Source: JAFAVZ01 sp036009105
Lineage (GTDB): Bacteria; Acidobacteriota; Thermoanaerobaculia; Gp7-AA8
DNA: 50,501 bases
Reading direction: 5' to 3'
NCBI GenBank assembly: GCA_036009105.1
Contig: DASYMJ010000266.1
Span: 1-50,501 of the forward strand
Below the pieces are notes generated by a model that saw only the letters and a program-made list of their open reading frames with translations, searched no databases and was not told the origin of the DNA. The translations under genes were made by a program, and so were the position numbers. This document shows, one piece after another, positions 7,993-17,545 of the stretch. The stretch's first letter is position 1. Each line of letters opens with the position of its first letter.

Positions 7993-9179
7993 ACGAAGCG
8001 CACCCGGTCACCCGGCGCGAGCTGGGCCAGCTTCCACCGTTCGTCCCAGCGGACGGTGAGCGGCTGCAGATAGCCGCCGGTGATCGGGTGATCCGGCCCC
8101 ATCGCCACCAGGCTCCGGTCGGGATGCAGTTGGATCGTACCGAACTGCATCCCGATCGACGGCAGGTCGGCCGGCGGGGTCAGGCCCAACGGTTCCAGCG
8201 GCCGTAGCCTGATCCCCACTCGATCCAGCTGCGGCGTCACCTCGCATTCGATCTCCCGGATGGGCGTGGCGTGCGGGCCGGCGATCACTTTGATGATGTG
8301 ATGCTCGCCGCGGACGTCGATGGGGTCCCCGAACGCGAGCCATCCTCGCAAGCCCTTGATGCGTCCGATGGTTCGCTCCTCGCCTGCCTTCACGTCGAAC
8401 GCTTGCGGCTCCTCGCCCATCCACGCCACCCGCCCACCGCGCGTGAACCGCACCCGCGGCCCGACCAGCGCGCACTCGAGCAGCGGCGCGAGCGCAGCAA
8501 GCCGCGGATCGAACGGCCCGCCCGGCGAGAGCCCGCGGGCGAGGCGGGCATAGTCGGCAGCTTCGACGACGGTGGTCAGTTGGCCGCCCGCGATGATCTC
8601 CATGCCGGAAATGTAGGGCCGGCTCTCAGCCGGCCCGGCATCGATATTGGGCCGGCTGAGAGCCGGCCCTACATTAGCGGTCGGGATGATTTCCACCTCA
8701 TCGCCTGCGCCTACCTCGGGGAGAGGCCCCACCACCCGCCCGAGCACGTTCCAGCCGCCCGGAGCGTCGGTCGGGTAGATGCCCGCCATCGAGCCGGCCA
8801 CGGCGAAGCTGCCCGCCTTCACCGGGCGGGAGGTGGCGCGGCGAGGCATCGGCCAGGGCCAGCCCTCCAGGTACGCCCAACCGGGACGGAACCCGAGATA
8901 GCGAGCTGTCAGCAACACGGGGTGATCCAACGCGAAGCCCTCGAAAGCCACCTCCACGCGATGCCGTCGCGGCACCCAGGAGACAGGAGCGGCGCGAACG
9001 TCGATGGACGGATCAGGCGCACCGCGAAAGAGCACGTAGAGCGACGAATGGCCGACGACGCACGCCAGCACGTCCTGGCGCGAGCGCGCGGCCAGGGCGG
9101 CGGCGTGCAACTCGGCGGCGGTGACGTCCGGCCGCAGCTCGATGAGCAACGCGCGGTCGCCGGCAGGAGCGACATGCAT
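7980..9179 (-). CDS. fused KipI-like/KipA-like (5-oxoprolinase PxpB-PxpC type) protein
   Basis: A 399-residue protein. Residues 1-165 resemble KipI/PxpB (APAGDRALLIEL start, then LGFRPGWAYLEGWP and PGGWNVLGR). From MEIIAGGQLTTVVEA it resembles KipA/PxpC (LSPGGPFD, ITGGYLQPLTVRWDERW, PGDRVRF end). PxpABC hydrolyses 5-oxoproline; KipI/KipA also regulate a sporulation kinase in Bacillus. Both halves are shorter than usual (KipA normally about 300 residues). About 25 residues joining the halves are encoded by a perfect palindromic repeat (8611-8674), so two genes were probably fused by it. No PxpA is present. ATG 9179 is 25 bases from the divergent nuclease start. Confidence 0.72.
   Translation of the reverse strand: MHVAPAGDRALLIELRPDVTAAELHAAALAARSRQDVLACVVGHSSLYVLFRGAPDPSIDVRAAPVSWVPRRHRVEVAFEGFALDHPVLLTARYLGFRPGWAYLEGWPWPMPRRATSRPVKAGSFAVAGSMAGIYPTDAPGGWNVLGRVVGPLPEVGAGDEVEIIPTANVGPALSRPNIDAGPAESRPYISGMEIIAGGQLTTVVEAADYARLARGLSPGGPFDPRLAALAPLLECALVGPRVRFTRGGRVAWMGEEPQAFDVKAGEERTIGRIKGLRGWLAFGDPIDVRGEHHIIKVIAGPHATPIREIECEVTPQLDRVGIRLRPLEPLGLTPPADLPSIGMQFGTIQLHPDRSLVAMGPDHPITGGYLQPLTVRWDERWKLAQLAPGDRVRFVHSP
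8611..8674. repeat. GC palindrome repeat, family A, inside an ORF
   Basis: Two 26-base arms beginning ATGTAGGGCCGGCTCTCAGC are perfect reverse complements around a 12-base loop. The element has no stop in the minus-strand frame and adds an in-frame linker (NVGPALSRP, then ESRPYISG) between the KipI and KipA halves. Confidence 0.93.
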
Positions 9180-9187
9180 CGCGCTCC

Positions 9188-9197
9188 ATGCTACCGT
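9188..9197. promoter_or_regulatory. candidate divergent -10 boxes
   Basis: On the minus strand TAGCAT (9188-9193) lies 8 bases before ATG 9179. On the plus strand TGCTACCGT (9189-9197), an extended -10 form, lies 7 bases before ATG 9205. Neither start has a Shine-Dalgarno in the 25-base gap. The boxes are weak matches. Confidence 0.35.
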
Positions 9198-9204
9198 CTG
9201 CGCC

Positions 9205-10662
9205 ATGGAACGCACGCAGGAAGAACGCCTCGACCAGATCGCCGAGCAGGCCATGCGCGACCGCGGCCTGGAGCCTGATTTCTCCCCCGAGGTCGAGGCG
9301 CAGCTGGCCGGCATCAACAGCCCGGCAAACGATGACGTGCGCGATCTGCGCGACAAGCTCTGGTGCTCCATCGACAACGACGACTCGCGCGACCTCGACC
9401 AGCTCACCGTCGCCGAGGACTTGGGCGGCGGAAAAGTACGGGCCATCGTCGCCGTGGCGGACGTCGATGCGCTGGTCAGGAAAGGCACGGCGATCGACGA
9501 TCACGCGCGCAAGAACACCACCTCCGTCTACACCGCGGCGCGCATCTTCCCCATGCTTCCGGAGAAGCTCTCCACGAACCTCACCTCGCTCAACGACCAG
9601 CAGGAGCGCATCGCGCTGGTCATCGAGATGACCGTCGCCGCCGACGGCTCCATCGAGCAGGGAGACGTCTACCGCGCCCGCGTGCACAACAAGGCGAAGC
9701 TGGCCTACAACGGTGTCGGCGCCTGGCTGGATGGGGAGGGGGAGATGCCGGCGAAGATGCGTCCCGTGGCCGGCCTGGACGAGAACATCCGCCTGCAGGA
9801 TCGGGTGGCGGATCGCATGCGCCAGCTGCGGCACGAGCACGGCGCGCTCGACCTGGAGACGATCGAGGCGCGGCCGGTGATGGAGAACGGGCGCATCGTC
9901 GACCTCCGCCAGGACAAGCGCAACAACGCGCGGATGCTGATCGAGGACTTCATGATCGCCGCGAACGGCGTGACCGCGCGCTTCCTGAGCAAGCACAACC
10001 TGCCCTCGCTGCGGCGCGTGGTGCGCTCGCCGGAGCGGTGGGACCGCATCGAGAAGATCGCCCAGGACCACGGCGACCGCCTCCCCCCCGACCCCGACGC
10101 GAAAGCGCTGGAGCAGTTCCTGCTCCGCCAGAAGAAGGCCGACCCGCTGCGCTTCCCCGACCTCTCCCTGACCATCGTCAAGGCGATGGGCGCCGGCGAG
10201 TACGTCGTGGAGCATCCCGGCCAGGAGCCGATCGGCCACTTCGGCCTCGCCGTGCGCGACTACTCGCACTCCACCGCCCCGAACCGCCGCTTTCCCGACC
10301 TGATCACCCATCGCCTGGTCAAGGCCGCCATCGCGGGCGAGCAGCCGCCGTACACGGAGGCGGAGCTCGACGAGCTGGCCAATCACTGCACGGAGCAGGA
10401 GGACGCGGCGAACAAGGTGGAGCGCCAGGTGCGCAAGTCGGCCGCGGCCTGCCTCCTGGCGGACCGCATCGGCGAGAAGTTCGACGGCATCGTCACCGGC
10501 GCCTCGGCGAAAGGCACGTGGGTGCGCATCTTCCGGCCGCCGATCGAAGGGAAGGTCGTGCGCGGCGCCCAGGGCCTCGACCTCGGCGACCGGGTAACGG
10601 TGAAGCTCGTGTCGGTGGACATCGACGCCGGCTTCATCGACTTCTCCCGCGCCCACCGGTGA
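9205..10662 (+). CDS. RNB-domain (RNase II/R family) exoribonuclease
   Basis: A 485-residue 3'-5' exoribonuclease-like protein. The RNB catalytic centre is recognisable: an Asp cluster SIDNDDSRDLDQLT early, then VAVADVDALV, and YSHSTAPNRRFPDLITHRLV at about residues 353-372, matching the family's Y..TSPIRRY.DL. A C-terminal S1-like segment (DGIVTGASAKGTWVRIF) is present. It lacks the N-terminal cold-shock domains of full RNase R, as in the shorter RNB proteins of several phyla. ATG 9205 is chosen as the first codon not overlapping the divergent gene's start. A palindrome begins 3 bases after the stop. Confidence 0.9.
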   Translation: MERTQEERLDQIAEQAMRDRGLEPDFSPEVEAQLAGINSPANDDVRDLRDKLWCSIDNDDSRDLDQLTVAEDLGGGKVRAIVAVADVDALVRKGTAIDDHARKNTTSVYTAARIFPMLPEKLSTNLTSLNDQQERIALVIEMTVAADGSIEQGDVYRARVHNKAKLAYNGVGAWLDGEGEMPAKMRPVAGLDENIRLQDRVADRMRQLRHEHGALDLETIEARPVMENGRIVDLRQDKRNNARMLIEDFMIAANGVTARFLSKHNLPSLRRVVRSPERWDRIEKIAQDHGDRLPPDPDAKALEQFLLRQKKADPLRFPDLSLTIVKAMGAGEYVVEHPGQEPIGHFGLAVRDYSHSTAPNRRFPDLITHRLVKAAIAGEQPPYTEAELDELANHCTEQEDAANKVERQVRKSAAACLLADRIGEKFDGIVTGASAKGTWVRIFRPPIEGKVVRGAQGLDLGDRVTVKLVSVDIDAGFIDFSRAHR

Positions 10663-10664
10663 AC

Positions 10665-10712
10665 GTGGGGGCGGGCTTCAGCCCGCCCGGGCCGGCTGAA
10701 GCCGGCCCCCAC
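10665..10712. repeat. GC palindrome repeat, family A variant
   Basis: GTGGGGGCGGGCTTCAGCCC and its near-perfect inverted copy (22 of 24 bases) with no loop, starting 3 bases after the nuclease stop and ending 5 bases before the panD stop. It fills the convergent gap. Confidence 0.88.
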
Positions 10713-10717
10713 ATACC

Positions 10718-11056
10718 TCAGCGTATGTCCGTGGTCGCCTCCGCGATGCTCACCACGCGGTTTGCCTGGTCGACGGTGACCAGCCGCACCCAATGCGTCA
10801 GGGTCTGGCCATCGTGCAGCAGGCCGAAGGCGACGATCTCGATCGCATCGCCGGCGCGGATGCCGCGGATGCTCACCTCGCCCGCGTTGCCCGTCTCCAC
10901 GTACGTGCGGAAGCGGGTCTCCGCGTGCACCACTTCCACCTCCTCGAACGGCTGCAACTCCGCCGCGCGCAGCAGGACAGGATCGAGCCGCAGAGAAGAT
11001 GAGGAGCCGGTGACGACGGCGTTGCGTATCGCCGAGCGGACGAAGACGCGGATCAT
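10718..11056 (-). CDS. panD: aspartate 1-decarboxylase, divergent
   Basis: Makes beta-alanine from aspartate for pantothenate. The 112-residue protein aligns with PanD through VTGSSSSLRLDPVLLRAAEL, with the expected Gly-Ser self-cleavage site at about G17-S18 that would create the pyruvoyl group. RFRTYV carries the substrate-binding Arg and Tyr, and IRGIRAGDAIEIVAFG matches the core strands. The N-terminus is several residues shorter than in E. coli and lacks the usual Lys/His before the cleavage site. Position directly downstream of panC supports the call. A repeat element (11064-11164) separates the two. Confidence 0.75.
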   Translation of the reverse strand: MIRVFVRSAIRNAVVTGSSSSLRLDPVLLRAAELQPFEEVEVVHAETRFRTYVETGNAGEVSIRGIRAGDAIEIVAFGLLHDGQTLTHWVRLVTVDQANRVVSIAEATTDIR

Positions 11057-11063
11057 CGTGTGA

Positions 11064-11164
11064 GTGTCATCCTGAGGCCCGCAGAAGACGAAGGATCCGT
11101 ACCGATCTCGCGCCGCGCCTGAAGGTGCGGATCCTTCGCCGTCTGCGCGGCTTCAGGATGACAC
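11064..11164. repeat. about 101-bp palindromic element, family E (copy 1)
   Basis: Begins GTGTCATCCTGAG and ends CAGGATGACAC, with nested inverted GGATCC-containing arms. A second copy in inverted orientation lies at 43025-43126, with high identity over the full length. The terminal GTGTCATCCTGA, read on the minus strand, gives Val-Ser-Ser-stop and forms the end of panC. Confidence 0.92.
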
Positions 11165-12006
11165 CGTCACCCGAATGTTGTCGATCAGCCGCGTCTTCCC
11201 CACCCGCACCGCCCCGGCCAGCAGCAGCTCGCGATGAAAATCGCCCGGCCGCTCGAAGGTCCGCGGATCGACCAGGGCGAGGTAGTCGAGCTCCACGCCC
11301 GGCGTCTCTTCCAGGATCTTGCGCATGAGGTGCTCGATGCCGTCGACGTCGTGGATGCCGTGCGCGATCGCCTCTTCGCCCACGCGCAACGCGCGGCGCA
11401 AAGCGGGCGCCTTGGCCCGCTCCTCGGCCGAGAGGTAGCTGTTCCGCGACGACATGGCGAGGCCGTCGTGCTCGCGCGTGGTCTCGCCGAACACGAGCTG
11501 CACCGGCACGTCGAGGTCGCGCACCATCCGCTCGATCACGGCGCATTGCTGCGCATCCTTCCACCCGAACACCGCGAGGTCCGGCTGCACGATGTTGAAC
11601 AGCTTCAGGACCACCGTCGCCACCCCATCGAAGTGGCCGGGTCTCCGAGCGCCCTCCAGCGGCCTGGCAACCGCGGCCAGGCTCACCGTCGTGGCGGAGC
11701 CGGCGGGATACATCACCTCCACCGCGGGCAGAAACAGCACATCGACCTCCGAAGCCTCGAGCAGCGCGCGGTCGCGTTCCTCGTCCCGCGGGTAGCGCGC
11801 AAAGTCTTCGTTCGGCCCGAACTGGCGCGGATTGACGAAGATGGACACCACGACGAAATCGGCGCCCGCCTCGCGCGCCGCCTGCACGAGCGAGAGGTGC
11901 CCCTGGTGCAGGAAGCCCATCGTCGGCACGAAGCCGACGCGTTTGCCGTGTGCGCGCGCGGTGGCGACGGCCTCCCGCGTCGCCACGATCGTCGACGCGA
12001 CCAGCA

Positions 12007-12007
<1 letters not shown>
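11153..12007 (-). CDS. panC: pantothenate synthetase
   Basis: Condenses pantoate with beta-alanine using ATP. The 284 residues carry VGFVPTMGFLHQGHLSLV (the HIGH-like signature), VSIFVNPRQFGPNEDF and MSSRNSYLS (KMSKS-like). Length is normal. ATG 12007 shares its A with the TGA of panB (TGATG), indicating translational coupling; a TTG one codon upstream is less likely. The last three residues and stop (VSS) come from the family E repeat, so the original C-terminus was probably slightly different. Confidence 0.96.
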
Positions 12008-12894
<887 letters not shown>

Positions 12895-12935
12895 GTGCTC
12901 CTCCTCAAAGGTGGGCCGAGGAGGGTTCGGAACGC

Positions 12936-13012
12936 GGAACGATGAAAGATGAACGATGAACAAAGGCAGGCTTGGCCTCGTTCAGCGTTCATCTTTCATC
13001 GTTCATCGTTCT
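12936..13012. repeat. heptamer-array hairpin, GATGAAC type (copy 2)
   Basis: Left arm with GAACGAT and one GAAAGAT unit; right arm GTTCATC units with one TTTCATC, the complement of the variant unit. Shared locus-specific variants in both arms mean the arms match each other better than they match other copies. Lies between panB and the kinase gene. Confidence 0.87.
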
Positions 13013-13035
13013 GGCTCCCGTCTCGGTCCGTCGAC

Positions 13036-13674
13036 TCAGGATCCAAGCGGTACGTAGTACTGCGTTCCCTTTTGCGCGTTTCGAATCTGCTCCACGAGCT
13101 GATCGAAATGCTCCGGCGTGTTCACGAAGTCGATCTCGTTCGTGTTCACCACCAGCAACGGCGTCTCGTCGTACCGGTAAAAATAGTGCGAGTACGCCTC
13201 GCTGAGCTCTTGCAAATACTGTGGCGAGATCGATTTCTCGTAAGCGCGCCCGCGCTTCTTGATGCGGCGGAGGAGTGTATCAAGGTTCGCCTGGAGATAG
13301 ATGACCAGGTCCGGCTTCGGCACCGTCTCGTACAGCAGGTCGTAGAGCCGGTTGTAAATCATCAGCTCGGAGTCGTCCAGGGTCAGGTAGGCGAAGATCT
13401 TGTCCTTGGGAAAGGTGTAGTCGGCCAGGATCAGCTCGGTGAAGAGATCGCGCTGGCCGATGGTCCGCTGCTGGTCGTACCGCGAGAGCAGGAAGAACAG
13501 CTGGGTCCGGAAGGCGGCGCCGCGCCGGTCCTTGTAGAAGTCGTCCAGAAACGGGTTGTTGACGTCTTCCAGGATCTTCGTGCCGTGGAAACGCTTCGAC
13601 AGGAGCGTCGTGAGCGAGGTCTTGCCCACCCCGATCGGGCCCTCGATGGCGATGTGCCGGAACGGCAGAGGCAT
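13036..13674 (-). CDS. deoxynucleoside kinase family protein
   Basis: A 212-residue P-loop kinase: GPIGVGKTSLTTLL (Walker A), then DRRGAAFRTQLFFLLSRYDQ and RDLFTELILADYTF (substrate and DR.. region), LVIYLQANLDTLLRRIKKRGRAYE (lid). This matches the dAK/dGK/dCK type that phosphorylates deoxynucleosides for salvage. ATG 13674 is chosen because the 28 codons upstream lie in the repeat at 13689-13778. I recall this kinase beside panB in other Acidobacteriota-like genomes, which would make the neighbourhood conserved. Confidence 0.88.
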   Translation of the reverse strand: MPLPFRHIAIEGPIGVGKTSLTTLLSKRFHGTKILEDVNNPFLDDFYKDRRGAAFRTQLFFLLSRYDQQRTIGQRDLFTELILADYTFPKDKIFAYLTLDDSELMIYNRLYDLLYETVPKPDLVIYLQANLDTLLRRIKKRGRAYEKSISPQYLQELSEAYSHYFYRYDETPLLVVNTNEIDFVNTPEHFDQLVEQIRNAQKGTQYYVPLGS

Positions 13675-13688
13675 GCGGCCTGAAGGAT

Positions 13689-13778
13689 AAACGATGAACG
13701 ATGAAGGATGAACGATGAAGGGAGCGCACGACGGGCGGGTGGGGCGTTCATCGTTCATCCTTCATCGTTCATCGTTCC
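13689..13778. repeat. heptamer-array hairpin, GATGAAC type (copy 3)
   Basis: Four to five 7-base units per arm (GATGAAC with one GATGAAG) and inverted GTTCATC/CTTCATC units. The variant unit occupies the same position in both arms. It fills the divergent gap between the kinase and M16 genes, so any promoters are inside or beside it. Confidence 0.88.
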
Positions 13779-13799
13779 CCGTGATAAAACCCCCGCCCT

Positions 13800-15056
13800 A
13801 TGCTGTCACTGGATCAATACGAGCTCGGCAACGGCCTGCGCGTCGTCCTCAACGAGGACCATTCCGCGCCGCTCGTCGCCGTCAACCTCTGGTATCACGT
13901 CGGTTCCAAGAACGAGCGGCCCGGCCGCACCGGCTTCGCCCATCTCTTCGAGCACATGCTCTTCTCCGGCTCCGAGCACGTGGGCAACAACGAGCACTTC
14001 CGCTACGTGCAATCGGTGGGCGGCGTGCTCAACGGCACCACGTTCTTCGACCGCACCAACTACTTCGAGACCCTCCCCTCCAACTACCTCGCCCTCGGCC
14101 TCTGGCTGGAGTCCGACCGGATGGGCTTCTTCCTCCCCGCCCTTACCCAGGAGAAGCTCGACATCCAGCGCGAGGTGGTGAAGGAGGAGCGCCGCCAGCG
14201 CTACGACAACGTGCCGTACGGCACCGCGTTCGAGCGGCTGCTGCACCTCGCCTATCCGCCGGACTACTCCTATCACTGGCCCACCATCGGCTCCATGGAA
14301 GACCTCGAGGCCGCCTCGCTGGATGACATCCGCGAGTTCTTCAACACCTGGTACCGCCCCGACAACTGCGTGCTGACCATCATCGGCGACTTCGTCCCGG
14401 ACGAGGCCCGCCGCCTGGTGGACCAATACTTCGGCGACATCCCGCCCGGCGGCTCGTTTCCCCCCTTCGACCTCGAGCGCCGCCCTTTCGGCAGCGAACA
14501 GCGCGAGGTCTTCCCCACGCCCGTCCAGTTGCCGCGCATCTATCGCCTCTATCACCTCCCCAAGATGGGCGAGCCCTCCTGGATCCACGCCGACCTGCTG
14601 ACCACGATCCTGGCCACGGACAAGGCGAGTCGCTTCGACCGCGCGCTGGTGCACGAGCAACAGATCGCGCAGGACGTCGCCGCCTACGTCCTCCCCACCG
14701 AGGCCACCGGCATGCTGATGATCCAGGCCACGGCGAAGGAAGGCGTCGCCATCGGCGACCTGGAGGCGGCGCTCGACGCGGAGATCGCCCGCGTGGCGGC
14801 GGGCGGCATCACCGAAGACGAGCTCACCCGCGCCAAGAACCGCGCGGAGATGGAGTACGCGCACCAGATCGAGAACTACGACTCGCGCGCGGACCTGATC
14901 GGCATGCTCGCCACCTACTTCGGCGATCCGGCGATGGTGCACTCCTGGCTGGAGCCGTACCGCGGCGCGACGGCGGAGGATCTGGCCAACGCCTCGCGGC
15001 AGTTCCTCGTCCCGGAGAACCGCGTGACGAGCATCTTCGAACCGGAGACCGCATGA
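13800..15056 (+). CDS. M16 family zinc peptidase, catalytic subunit
   Basis: A 418-residue pitrilysin/MPP-like peptidase. The inverted zinc motif HLFEH (in GFAHLFEHMLFSGSEH) at about residues 46-60 and the downstream Glu region (REVVKEERRQRYDN) are intact, so it should be active. Two M16 half-domains span the rest. No signal peptide is evident, unlike many periplasmic M16 proteins. The start is ATG 13800 with no Shine-Dalgarno; TAAAAC (13785-13790) is 9 bases upstream. The stop overlaps the next M16 gene by ATGA, so the two are coupled and likely form a heterodimer. Confidence 0.92.
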   Translation: MLSLDQYELGNGLRVVLNEDHSAPLVAVNLWYHVGSKNERPGRTGFAHLFEHMLFSGSEHVGNNEHFRYVQSVGGVLNGTTFFDRTNYFETLPSNYLALGLWLESDRMGFFLPALTQEKLDIQREVVKEERRQRYDNVPYGTAFERLLHLAYPPDYSYHWPTIGSMEDLEAASLDDIREFFNTWYRPDNCVLTIIGDFVPDEARRLVDQYFGDIPPGGSFPPFDLERRPFGSEQREVFPTPVQLPRIYRLYHLPKMGEPSWIHADLLTTILATDKASRFDRALVHEQQIAQDVAAYVLPTEATGMLMIQATAKEGVAIGDLEAALDAEIARVAAGGITEDELTRAKNRAEMEYAHQIENYDSRADLIGMLATYFGDPAMVHSWLEPYRGATAEDLANASRQFLVPENRVTSIFEPETA

Positions 15057-16423
15057 CCGTGATCGACCGCACGACCGCCCCTCCCGCCGGCCCGCCGCGG
15101 CCGTATCACTTCCCGCACGTCACGCGCGCCACGCTCGGCAACGGCCTGCGCGTGCTGGTGGCGGAGAACCACAACGCGCCGATCGTCTCCCTGCGCATGC
15201 TGGTCCGCTCCGGCGCCGATCACGACGTCGCGGAGCTGGCCGGCCTCGCCTCCATCACCTCCGATCTGCTGGACGAAGGGGCCGGCAACCGCGACGCCAT
15301 CAAGCTCGCGGAAGACATCGGCCTCCTCGGCGGCGCGATGGCGGCCGGCTCGGACTGGGATGCGTCATACATCTCCCTCGACGTGCTGAGCCGCAACATC
15401 GAGCCGATGACGGCCATCTTCGCCGACATGGCCCGCCGCGCCACACTCGACGCCCCCTCGCTGGAGCGCGTGCGCAGCGAGCGGCTGATGGAGATCCTGC
15501 AGCAGCGGGACGAGGCCGCGGTCATCGCCGCGAAGCGCTTCGCCTCGCTCCTCTACGGCACCGGCGCGTACGGCAACTCCATCATCGGCAACGCGGACAG
15601 CGTCTCGCGGATCCGCGTGGAGGACGTCCGCCGGTTCTACCGCGAGCACTACCTGCCGAACAACAGCTCCATCGTGATCGGCGGCGACATCGAGTCGGAC
15701 GAGGCGCTGCGCCTGATCGAGGGCGCGTTCGCCGGCTGGCAGCCCGGCCCCGAGCCGCCGCGCCCCACCGTGACGCCGAACGCCGTCGACTCCTCGCGCA
15801 TCTACCTCATCGACCGTCCCACCGCCGTGCAGTCCGAGATCCGGGTCGGCCACATCGGCGTCCCCCGCTCCTGCGAGGACTACTTCCCGCTCTCGGTGAT
15901 GAACGCCATCCTCGGCGGCGTGTTCAACTCGCGCATCAACCTCAACCTGCGCGAGCGGCACGGCTACACCTACGGCGCGCGCTCGCAGTTCTCCTTCCGC
16001 CGCCAGGCCGGCCCGTTCGTCGTGGCCGCGCCGGTGCGCAACGAGGTGACGCGCGAGTCGGTGCACGAGATCATCGAGGAGCTGCGCCGCATCCGCACCG
16101 GCCACGTGGACGACCACGAGCTGGACGACACGAAGAGCTACCTCATGGGCGTCTTCCCGGCCACGGTGCAGAGCGCCGGCGACATCGCCGGCCGCCTGGT
16201 GGACATGGAGCTCTACGGCCTCCCGGAGGACTACTTCGACAAGTACCGCGAGAACATCGGCGCCATTGGCAAGGCGGACATCGCGCGGGTGGCCGAAAAG
16301 TACATCGACCCCGACCGCGCGCTCATCGTCATCGTGGGGAACGCGAGCGAGGTGCGCGAGTCATTGGGCGGACTGGGCTACCCGATTCACGAGGTGGATA
16401 TCGAGGGCGGCGCAATCGCCTGA
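15053..16423 (+). CDS. M16 family peptidase-like, non-catalytic partner
   Basis: 456 residues with the same fold as the upstream protein, but the zinc motif is replaced (ELAGLASITSDLLDEGAGNR has no HxxEH). The conserved Arg/Tyr pair of the partner subunit is present in LRERHGYTYGARSQF. In paired M16 enzymes this subunit supplies substrate contacts while the other is catalytic, as in the mitochondrial processing peptidase. Overlap of 4 bases with the active subunit supports one complex. It is convergent with mtnA, with no clear terminator in the 31-base gap. Confidence 0.92.
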   Translation: MTVIDRTTAPPAGPPRPYHFPHVTRATLGNGLRVLVAENHNAPIVSLRMLVRSGADHDVAELAGLASITSDLLDEGAGNRDAIKLAEDIGLLGGAMAAGSDWDASYISLDVLSRNIEPMTAIFADMARRATLDAPSLERVRSERLMEILQQRDEAAVIAAKRFASLLYGTGAYGNSIIGNADSVSRIRVEDVRRFYREHYLPNNSSIVIGGDIESDEALRLIEGAFAGWQPGPEPPRPTVTPNAVDSSRIYLIDRPTAVQSEIRVGHIGVPRSCEDYFPLSVMNAILGGVFNSRINLNLRERHGYTYGARSQFSFRRQAGPFVVAAPVRNEVTRESVHEIIEELRRIRTGHVDDHELDDTKSYLMGVFPATVQSAGDIAGRLVDMELYGLPEDYFDKYRENIGAIGKADIARVAEKYIDPDRALIVIVGNASEVRESLGGLGYPIHEVDIEGGAIA

Positions 16424-16454
16424 CGATCCTTCCAGAGGGCGGCGACGATTCTGC

Positions 16455-17414
16455 TTACCGTAAAGACTCCTCGTACGGCGGCCGCATCACCCCGCGGTCG
16501 GTGATGATGGCCGTGATCAGCCTGGCCGGCGTCACATCGAAAGCGGGATGGCGAACCGCAACCCCCTCCGGCGCGAACGACTGGCCGAACATCTCCGTCA
16601 CCTCTTTCGCGCTCCGCTCCTCGATGGGGATCGCGGCGCCGTTGGGGCAGGCCAGATCGACCGTCGTCCAGGGCGCGGCGATGTAGAACGGCACGCCGTG
16701 CGCGTTGGCCAGCACGGCGACGGTGTACGTGCCGATCTTGTTCGCCGTATCGCCGTTCGCCGCGATGCGGTCGGCGCCGACGACCACCGCGTCGAACTGC
16801 CCCTGCTGGAAGAAGTGGCCGGACATGTTGTCCGTGATCAGCGTGACGTCGATGCCTTCCTGCTGCAGCTCCCAGGCGGTGAGCCGCGCGCCCTGCAGGT
16901 AGGGCCGCGTCTCGTCCGCGAACACGGCGATGCGCTTGCCGCTCTCCACCGCGGCGCGGATCACGCCAAGGGCCGTGCCGTAGCCGGCCGTGGCCAGGGC
17001 GCCGGCGTTGCAGTGGGTGAGGACGGTCGCCTTGTTGCCGAGGAGCTCGGCGCCGAAGCGGCCCAGGCGGCGGTTGGCGGCCAGGTCTTCGTCGAAGATG
17101 CGTTGCGCTTCGGTGACGTGATCGGAGACGGCGAGCATCCGGTCCAGGGCCCAGGCGAGGTTCACGGCGGTGGGGCGCGTCGCGCGGAGCAGCGCGGCGG
17201 CGGCGGGGACGTCCTCGCCGCGCAGCGAGGCCAGCGCGATGCCGAACGCGGCCGAGACGCCGATGGCCGGCGCCCCCCGCACCACCATGTCCCGGATCGC
17301 CTCCGCAACCTCGGACGAGGTGCGGCAGGTGAGATAGACCACTTCGCGGGGAAGGCGGCGCTGATCGAGAAGGTCGAGAGAGTCGCCGCGCCAACGGATG
17401 GGCTCAACTTGCAT
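16455..17414 (-). CDS. mtnA: S-methyl-5-thioribose-1-phosphate isomerase
   Basis: Isomerises methylthioribose-1-phosphate to methylthioribulose-1-phosphate in methionine salvage. The 319 residues include RGAPAIGVSAAFG, THCNAGALATAGYGTALG (catalytic Cys) and GADRIAANGDTANKIGTY (catalytic Asp). Length is normal. No other mtn gene is in the window. It diverges from gap across a hairpin-bearing 146-base region. Confidence 0.95.
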   Translation of the reverse strand: MQVEPIRWRGDSLDLLDQRRLPREVVYLTCRTSSEVAEAIRDMVVRGAPAIGVSAAFGIALASLRGEDVPAAAALLRATRPTAVNLAWALDRMLAVSDHVTEAQRIFDEDLAANRRLGRFGAELLGNKATVLTHCNAGALATAGYGTALGVIRAAVESGKRIAVFADETRPYLQGARLTAWELQQEGIDVTLITDNMSGHFFQQGQFDAVVVGADRIAANGDTANKIGTYTVAVLANAHGVPFYIAAPWTTVDLACPNGAAIPIEERSAKEVTEMFGQSFAPEGVAVRHPAFDVTPARLITAIITDRGVMRPPYEESLR

Positions 17415-17417
17415 GGT

Positions 17418-17545
17418 AGCGAGCAGCGATCAGCGAGCAGGAGATCGAGGCGAAGGCCAACGCTGAACGGATCGATATACTACCGAATCTGGTGGCCCGC
17501 GACTGGCATCTTTTCCTGATCGCCGATCGCTGATCGCCGATCGCT
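17418..17545. repeat. heptamer-array hairpin, GCGATCA/GCGAGCA type, flanking a promoter
   Basis: Left arm 17418-17446 (units AGCGAGC, AGCGATC, AGCGAGC) and right arm 17518-17545 (GATCGCC, GATCGCT alternating) are imperfect inverted copies. The roughly 70-base interior carries TATACT at 17476-17481 on the plus strand, a likely gap -10, so the element brackets the gap promoter. Confidence 0.72.
17476..17481 (+). promoter_or_regulatory. candidate -10 box for gap-pgk
   Basis: TATACT 79 bases upstream of the gap start. The leader contains one arm of the heptamer hairpin, followed by GGAGG (17551-17555) before ATG 17561. A leadered transcript is expected here, unlike many neighbours. Confidence 0.45.

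Noticed and set aside
8611..8674. Palindrome inside the KipI/KipA gene as a transcription terminator only
   Set aside because: The reading frame is open across it and both flanks look like the expected protein halves, so in-frame reading is the simpler account; a terminator role is not excluded.
12936..13778. GATGAAC arrays as a CRISPR or CRISPR remnant
   Set aside because: Units are 7 bases long, contiguous without spacers, and followed by inverted arms; no cas genes are nearby.
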